Shown here one piece after another: positions 59,488 to 64,000 of a stretch of 64,000 nt of DNA. This DNA comes from JALZKA01 sp963725035 (GTDB lineage Bacteria; Actinomycetota; Thermoleophilia; Solirubrobacterales; 70-9), in assembly GCA_963725035.1 (NCBI GenBank), contig CAVRWX010000011.1, positions 397,236-461,235 of the forward strand, given 5' to 3'. The notes under the pieces are model-generated. The model searched no databases, was not told the origin of the DNA, and saw nothing but the letters and a program-made list of their open reading frames with translations. Both the position numbers and the translations under genes were made by a program. Every line of letters starts with the position of its first letter. Position 1 is the stretch's first letter.

Positions 59488-59807
59488 GTGCCCTCCTCGC
59501 CGAGTCGGTCATCCCCCCGCGCTGGCGAACGCGCAGCACGAGAACAGGTGCCGTTGTGTGACTCACGATACGCCCCTCTATGAGATCCTGCTCGCCGGAC
59601 CGGTAACGGACGAAAAAGGGGTAATGGATTTCGATGGGTGAGCGAATTCTTGCGTGCTGCGTGGCTCTGACCGTGAACAGCACCGGCATCGCCTCGACCG
59701 GCACCGGCTCCTCGTCGTACGTGGACGGATCCACCCGCTTCATCAATTACGTGGTCTGCGTCAAGTAGTGGCTGGCGGGCCGGGGGCGCCGCCTAGACTC
59801 GCCCACC
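59488..59807. other. Gene-poor stretch before leuS
   Basis: No secure gene is seen. A 44-residue plus-strand frame (59634-59768, starting GERILACCVALTVNSTGIAS and ending FINYVVCVK) follows AAAAGGGGTA and could be a tiny peptide or the end of a decayed secreted protein. A minus-strand frame through 59700-59500 (IEIHYPFFVRYRSGEQDLIE) is also plausible. TAGACT at 59794-59799 is the probable leuS -10. Confidence 0.4.
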
Positions 59808-62294
59808 GTGAGCGACGAGCCCGCAAAGTACGACCCACACCCCATCGAGGAGCGCTGGCAGCGCGTATGGGAATCCGAGCGCACCTGGGAGGTCCCCAAC
59901 CCAGGCGAGCCAGGCTTCGACCCCTCGAAGCCCAAGTCGTACGTCCTCGAGATGCTGCCCTACCCCTCCGGCGAGCCCCACGTCGGCCACCTCAAGAACT
60001 ACGCCATCGGCGACGCAATCGCCCATTTTCGCCGCCGTCGTGGTTTCGACGTCATCCACCCGATGGGCTACGACGCCTTCGGTCTTCCCGCGGAGAACAA
60101 CGCGATCCGCACCGGCGAGCACCCACGCGACGCCACCTACAAGTCGATCGCCTCCTTCCGCGAGCAGTTCAAGCGCTGGGGCATCTCCATCGACTGGTCG
60201 CGCGAGGTCGCATCCTCAGACCCCGACTACTACCGCTGGACCCAGTGGCTTTTCCTCCGCATGTTCGAGCGAGGGCTCGCATACCGCTCGGAGGCGCCCG
60301 TCCAGTGGTGTCCTGTGGACGCCACCGTCCTCGCCAACGAGCAGGTCATCGACGGCCACTGCGAGCGGTGCGGCTCGCTCGTCGAGCAGAAGAAGCTCGA
60401 GCAGTGGTTCTTCAAGATCACCGACTACGCCGACCGCCTCCTCGCCGACTTCGACATCCTCGAGTCCTGGCCCGAGCACGTCGTGACGATGCAGCGGAAC
60501 TGGATCGGCCGCTCAGAAGGCGCCGAGGTCATCTTCACCTGCGAGGAGCTCGGCATCGATTTCCCCGTCTTCACGACCCGTCCCGACACCCTCTTCGGCG
60601 CCACCTTCTTCGTCCTCGCGCCCGAGCACCCGGACCTCGACGCCCTCGCCGCCGGCTCCGATAACGAGGAGACCGTCCGCGCCTACGTCGCGGAGGCGGC
60701 GCGCAAGTCGACCGAGGACCGCGCTGCCGAGGACCGCGAGAAGACGGGCGTGCGCCTGGGGCGCACAATCACCAACCCGGTGAACGGCGAGCAGATCCCA
60801 ATGCTCGTCGCCGACTACGTCCTCATGGACTACGGAACCGGCGCGATCATGGCCGTCCCGGCTCACGACGATCGCGACTTCGCATTCGCCAAGGCCTTCG
60901 ACCTGCCCATCCGCCAGGTCGTGACGCCCGAGGGCGAGGAGATCTCACCCGACGAGCCGTTCGTGTCCCACTCCGACGACGAGACGCTCGTCAACTCAAA
61001 CGGCTTCGACGGCATGACCTCACCCGAAGCGAAGAAGGCGATCATCGAGATGCTCGCGAAGGACGGTCGAGGCAAACCGACAATCAACTACCGGCTTCGC
61101 GACTGGCTCCTCTCGCGCCAGCGCTACTGGGGCTGCCCGATCCCCGTCGTCCATTGCGACACATGCGGCATCGTCGCGGTCCCCGACGACCAGCTGCCGG
61201 TCGAACTCCCCGATGTCACCGACTACGCACCCAAGGGCAAGTCGCCGCTCGCAGGAGTCGACGAGTGGGTCAACACCACCTGTCCCTCCTGCGCGGGGCC
61301 CGCACGGCGGGAGACCGACACGATGGACACCTTCGTCGACTCGTCGTGGTACTTCCTCCGCTACCTCGACGCACACAACTCAGAGGCGCCGTGGGACCGC
61401 GAGATCGCCGATCACTGGATGGCGGTCGATCAGTACATCGGCGGCGTCGAGCACGCGATCCTCCACCTCATGTACGCGCGCTTCTTCGTCAAGGCGCTCG
61501 CGGACATGGACTTGCTCGGCGTCCAGGAGCCCTTCAACAACCTCTTCACGCAGGGCATGATCACCCGCAACGGCGCGAAGATGTCCAAGACGAAGGGCAA
61601 CGTCGTCAGCCCCAGCGCGTTCGTCGACCGCTACGGCGCGGACACCCTGCGCACGTTCATCTGCTTCACCGGCCCGCCCGCGCGCGGCGGCGATTGGACC
61701 GACGAGGGCGTCGAGGGAGTCTTCCGCTTTCTCTCCCGCCTCTGGCGCCTCGCGCAGGAGGTCCTGGAGAACCCAGGCGGGCCCGGAACCGGCGACCCCG
61801 AGCCCCTTGTGAAGAAGGCGCACTGGGCGATCGACAAGGTCACCCGCGACATCACGACCGACTTCGCCCTCCACACCGCGATCGCCGCCGTCATGGAGCT
61901 GGTGAACGACGCCTATCGCTTCAAAGACGACCTCTACGGCTCTGAGGAGGGCGACGCCGCCGTCCGCTTCGCCACCGCCACCGCGGCCTCGCTCATCTTC
62001 CCGTTCGCCCCGCACCTGGGCGCCGAGCTTTACGAATCACTTGAGGGAACGCGTGTGTGGGAGGAGCCCTGGCCCGAGGCCGACCAGGCGATGCTCACCT
62101 CCGAGACGATCTCGCTCGTCGTCCAGGTGAACGGCAAGCGTCGCGACCAGATCGAGGTTGACGCCGACACCCCCGAGGAGGAGCTAAAGCGCCTCGCGCG
62201 CGCCTCCGAGGCGGTCGCCAAGCACCTGGACGGCAAGGAAATCGTCAAGGAGATCGTCGTTCCGGGACGCCTGGTGAACCTCGTCGTGCGCTGA
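59808..62294 (+). CDS. leuS: Leucyl-tRNA synthetase
   Basis: The 828-residue protein (GTG start) has HIGH-type PSGEPHVGHLKNY (near residue 51), the editing domain (FTTRPDTLFGATFFVLAPEH), MDTFVDSSWYFLRYLDAHNS, and KMSKS as NGAKMSKTKGNVVSP. The C-terminal tRNA-binding domain ends LVVQVNGKRRDQIEV ... VPGRLVNLVVR. It charges tRNA-Leu. TAGACT eight bases before the start and no ribosome site indicate near-leaderless translation. Confidence 0.97.
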   Translation: MSDEPAKYDPHPIEERWQRVWESERTWEVPNPGEPGFDPSKPKSYVLEMLPYPSGEPHVGHLKNYAIGDAIAHFRRRRGFDVIHPMGYDAFGLPAENNAIRTGEHPRDATYKSIASFREQFKRWGISIDWSREVASSDPDYYRWTQWLFLRMFERGLAYRSEAPVQWCPVDATVLANEQVIDGHCERCGSLVEQKKLEQWFFKITDYADRLLADFDILESWPEHVVTMQRNWIGRSEGAEVIFTCEELGIDFPVFTTRPDTLFGATFFVLAPEHPDLDALAAGSDNEETVRAYVAEAARKSTEDRAAEDREKTGVRLGRTITNPVNGEQIPMLVADYVLMDYGTGAIMAVPAHDDRDFAFAKAFDLPIRQVVTPEGEEISPDEPFVSHSDDETLVNSNGFDGMTSPEAKKAIIEMLAKDGRGKPTINYRLRDWLLSRQRYWGCPIPVVHCDTCGIVAVPDDQLPVELPDVTDYAPKGKSPLAGVDEWVNTTCPSCAGPARRETDTMDTFVDSSWYFLRYLDAHNSEAPWDREIADHWMAVDQYIGGVEHAILHLMYARFFVKALADMDLLGVQEPFNNLFTQGMITRNGAKMSKTKGNVVSPSAFVDRYGADTLRTFICFTGPPARGGDWTDEGVEGVFRFLSRLWRLAQEVLENPGGPGTGDPEPLVKKAHWAIDKVTRDITTDFALHTAIAAVMELVNDAYRFKDDLYGSEEGDAAVRFATATAASLIFPFAPHLGAELYESLEGTRVWEEPWPEADQAMLTSETISLVVQVNGKRRDQIEVDADTPEEELKRLARASEAVAKHLDGKEIVKEIVVPGRLVNLVVR

Positions 62295-62336
62295 CCCTTC
62301 ACAGGTCGCAGGGCGTCCGTCTGCTAAAACGGCCTC

Positions 62337-62741
62337 GTGCTCGTACGCCGCTTCTCCGAGGCGCCCACCATCGAGGTGCATCGCCTGCGCTCGCACATCC
62401 TCATGGACGCCGGCGAGCTCGGCTCTCGAAACCTGTCCGTGAATTGGATCGAGGTGCCGCCCGGCGCGTCCGAGGATCTCGTCTCTCACGAGGAAGCCGA
62501 GCAGGCGTACATCGTCGTCGCCGGCTCTGGGGCGATGTCCGCAACCGGCGACGAGCAGGCCCTCGAGCCAGGCGACTTCGTCCTCATCCCGCCCGCAACC
62601 GAGCACTCCGTCTCGAACGACGGCACCGAGACTCTCGCGCTCGTCTCCGTCCAGTCGCCCGGCGTCTCAGCGGATGAGCTCTTCTCGATCCGTCTCGCCA
62701 GCCAGGCCGCCGGATACGACGACGCGTACGAGGACGAGTAG
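62337..62741 (+). CDS. Cupin domain protein
   Basis: The 134-residue protein (GTG start) is a single cupin barrel: VNWIEVPPGASEDLVSHEEA, EQAYIVVAGSGAMSATGDEQ (motif 1, here with H-x-E in place of H-x-H), LEPGDFVLIPPATEHSVSND (motif 2). Metal ligands are partly kept. Small cupins have many roles, so no substrate is assigned. The acylphosphatase coding region begins just past its stop. Confidence 0.88.
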   Translation: MLVRRFSEAPTIEVHRLRSHILMDAGELGSRNLSVNWIEVPPGASEDLVSHEEAEQAYIVVAGSGAMSATGDEQALEPGDFVLIPPATEHSVSNDGTETLALVSVQSPGVSADELFSIRLASQAAGYDDAYEDE

Positions 62742-62743
62742 GC

Positions 62744-63031
62744 ATCTCGCCGTCTGCCGGGCCGATCCGCCGAAAGCGCGTCATCATCCACGGTCGCGTC
62801 CAAGGCGTCTTCTTCCGCGACACGATGCGACGGCGCGCCGAGGCACGCGGTGTCAAGGGCTGGGTCTCCAACCGGGGCGACGGCACCGTCGAAGCGGCCC
62901 TCGAGGGGCGCCGCGGCGACATCGAGGCCCTCATCGGCTTCTGCAAGCAAGGCCCGTCCGGCGCCGACGTCGAGCGCGTCGACGTGCGCGACGAGGAGCC
63001 CGAGGGCCTGACCACCTTCAAGATCGAGTAG
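62744..63031 (+). CDS. acyP: Acylphosphatase (non-standard ATC start)
   Basis: The catalytic signature VIIHGRVQGVFFRDTMRRRA precedes the first ATG (62825) by over 50 bases. With ATC 62744 as start the protein is 95 residues, the family's usual size, reading SPSAGPIRRKR then the core. The catalytic Arg is in QGVFFR and the Asn in GWVSNRGDGTVEA. No ATG, GTG or TTG exists in any frame from 62731 to 62822, so the start is truly non-standard or a base is wrong. It hydrolyses acyl phosphates. Confidence 0.87.
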   Translation: MSPSAGPIRRKRVIIHGRVQGVFFRDTMRRRAEARGVKGWVSNRGDGTVEAALEGRRGDIEALIGFCKQGPSGADVERVDVRDEEPEGLTTFKIE

Positions 63032-63056
63032 CGCGTAAACCCCAGACCGCGCTAAC

Positions 63057-63102
63057 GGGGGTCTGACCCCGGGTCAGACCCCGTTGAGGGTGCTTGAGGG
63101 TT
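63057..63102 (-). repeat. 46-bp dispersed repeat, copy 2
   Basis: Read on the minus strand it starts AACCCTCAAGCACCCTCAAC and continues GGGGTCTGACCC then GGGGTCAGACCCC, matching 19595-19640 over its whole length with a few changes. It lies 26 bases after the acylphosphatase stop. Confidence 0.8.
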
Positions 63103-63185
63103 CGTTACGAAGTCTTTGCATCCCAGTCGCTGAGTTGGCGCACTTCGATTGACACTCGCGCGCTGCGGCCGGGGAGCCTTGGCGC

Positions 63186-63788
63186 ATGCCCGAGCTCTCG
63201 AGAGCGCAACTTGCCGTTTACGCGGCACTCGCCGTCGTCGCGCTCATGCTCGGGTCGCGCTGGATCCGAAGCGGGGGAGAGGATGCGTCCGCCTCCCCCG
63301 GCGCCGACCAGCCGTTCGAGTCCGCCGGCGGCGAGAGCGACAGCACGGGCGAGAGCTTTGAGACCACCGGTGGAGACTTGGTCGTCCACGTTGCCGGTGC
63401 CGTTGACGATCCCGGCGTCTACCGCATGCCGCCGGGCTCGCGGGTCACCGACGCCATCGACCGAGCCGGCGGGACCACCGGCGGTGCGGCAGCTGACGCG
63501 ATCAACCTCGCGGCGCCGCTCGCGGACGGCCAGCAGATCCAGGTGCCCGAAAAGGTGGAGGGCGGTGGCATCGCGGCGACCGGCGCCGCGTCCGACGCTC
63601 CGATCAGCCTCGGCACCGCGACCGTCGAGGAACTCGACACGATCGAGGGCATAGGCCCCGTCACAGCCGCGGCGATCCTCGAGTTCCGCGACCAGAACGG
63701 GGGCGTCTCCTCGGTAGACGACCTCGACCAGGTGAGCGGGATCGGGCCGACGACGATGGAGGCTCTCAGGGCGCGGCTTCAGCCGTAG
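63186..63788 (+). CDS. comEA: ComEA family DNA-binding competence protein
   Basis: The 200-residue protein has an N-terminal membrane anchor (LAVYAALAVVALMLGSRWIR), a Ser/Gly/Glu-rich linker, an SLBB domain (VVHVAGAVDDPGVYRMPPGS), and two helix-hairpin-helix motifs (VEELDTIEGIGPVTAAAILE; VDDLDQVSGIGPTTMEALRA). It binds double-stranded DNA outside the membrane for uptake. The frame at 63791 follows at once, where comEC is expected. Confidence 0.95.
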   Translation: MPELSRAQLAVYAALAVVALMLGSRWIRSGGEDASASPGADQPFESAGGESDSTGESFETTGGDLVVHVAGAVDDPGVYRMPPGSRVTDAIDRAGGTTGGAAADAINLAAPLADGQQIQVPEKVEGGGIAATGAASDAPISLGTATVEELDTIEGIGPVTAAAILEFRDQNGGVSSVDDLDQVSGIGPTTMEALRARLQP

Positions 63789-63790
63789 GG

Positions 63791-64000
63791 GTGGCGCCGT
63801 TCGCTTACGCGTGGCGCGCCGCGGCGCTCGGCGGGCTTGTGGTGGGGCTGGCACTGGCGGCGCCGCTTGGGATCAGCGGGACGGTCGAAGGGCTCGGAGC
63901 GGCCGTGCGGGACGGGACATCCAAGGGGCTTGGGACCTTCGGGGGATTCGTGGCCGTGGCGGCTCTCGCGGTCGTGCTGGCGCTTGCTCGCCCGCGCCGC
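63791..64000 (+). CDS. Membrane protein N-terminus, possibly ComEC (cut by window edge)
   Basis: GTG 63791, two bases after the comEA stop, opens 70 codons with no stop. Two hydrophobic segments (LGGLVVGLALAAPLGI; GGFVAVAALAVVLALARP) flank a loop. The position directly after comEA suggests the DNA channel protein ComEC, but no ComEC motif lies within the visible part, so the identity is only positional. Confidence 0.5.
   Translation, partial: MAPFAYAWRAAALGGLVVGLALAAPLGISGTVEGLGAAVRDGTSKGLGTFGGFVAVAALAVVLALARPRR

Overview
The window is high-GC bacterial chromosome. Start codons are often GTG or TTG, and many -10-like hexamers of the form TAGRCT sit only 7 to 12 bases before a start codon. 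The division/translation gene order (valS-folC-ndk-maf-mreC-mreD-mrdA-rodA-rng-rplU-rpmA-obgE-proB-proA-nadD-rsfS-leuS-comEA), the tig-clpP-clpX block and several small secreted families point to Actinomycetota, most likely class Thermoleophilia (Solirubrobacterales-like). That placement is inferred from gene content, with no marker tree.

Layout. 1-3.6 kb: a PhoD-like phosphatase cut by the left edge, a DUF6328 membrane protein, three tRNA genes (Pro, Arg, His), a VOC protein and a membrane protein. 3.7-6.5 kb: a receiver protein, a NarL-type regulator and a histidine kinase. 6.6-17.6 kb is a more fluid stretch. It holds an intact ROK-regulated sugar ABC operon, a peroxiredoxin, a diguanylate cyclase and a crotonase, mixed with remnants of an alcohol dehydrogenase, an aldehyde dehydrogenase, another crotonase and a methyltransferase. 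17.6-24.9 kb: a serine-triplet protein, an ECF sigma factor joined to ogt, LemA, an HD protein, CorA, CtaG and a spermidine-synthase-like membrane protein. 24.9-34.5 kb: tig, clpP, clpX with secreted and beta-helix proteins between and after them. 34.5-54.1 kb: valS, folC, ndk, maf, the mre/mrd cell-shape operon, rng, ribosomal L21/L27, an ECF/anti-sigma pair, obgE, proline synthesis, nadD and rsfS. 54.1-64 kb: a DivIVA-like protein, DUF2834, a nuclease-like reading frame that runs through a tRNA-Ala gene into an antitoxin-like domain, a MarR/YceI/FMN-reductase group, leuS, a cupin, acylphosphatase and comEA.

Points that need care. At least eight genes are broken by frame changes. Almost all are restored by removing one base, which looks more like sequence or assembly error than decay, so I annotate those as genes. 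Some conserved genes (nadD and acylphosphatase most clearly) have no ATG, GTG or TTG ahead of their conserved N-terminus; ATC or ATT sits where the start should be.

The most interesting structures are: the tRNA-Ala nested inside a PD-(D/E)XK/Phd-like frame (55228-55923); a 48-bp palindromic element present once inside folC, in frame, and once between obgE and proB; a 46-bp dispersed repeat (19595 and 63057); and a tail-anchored protein with 22 consecutive serine-centred triplets (17628-17951).
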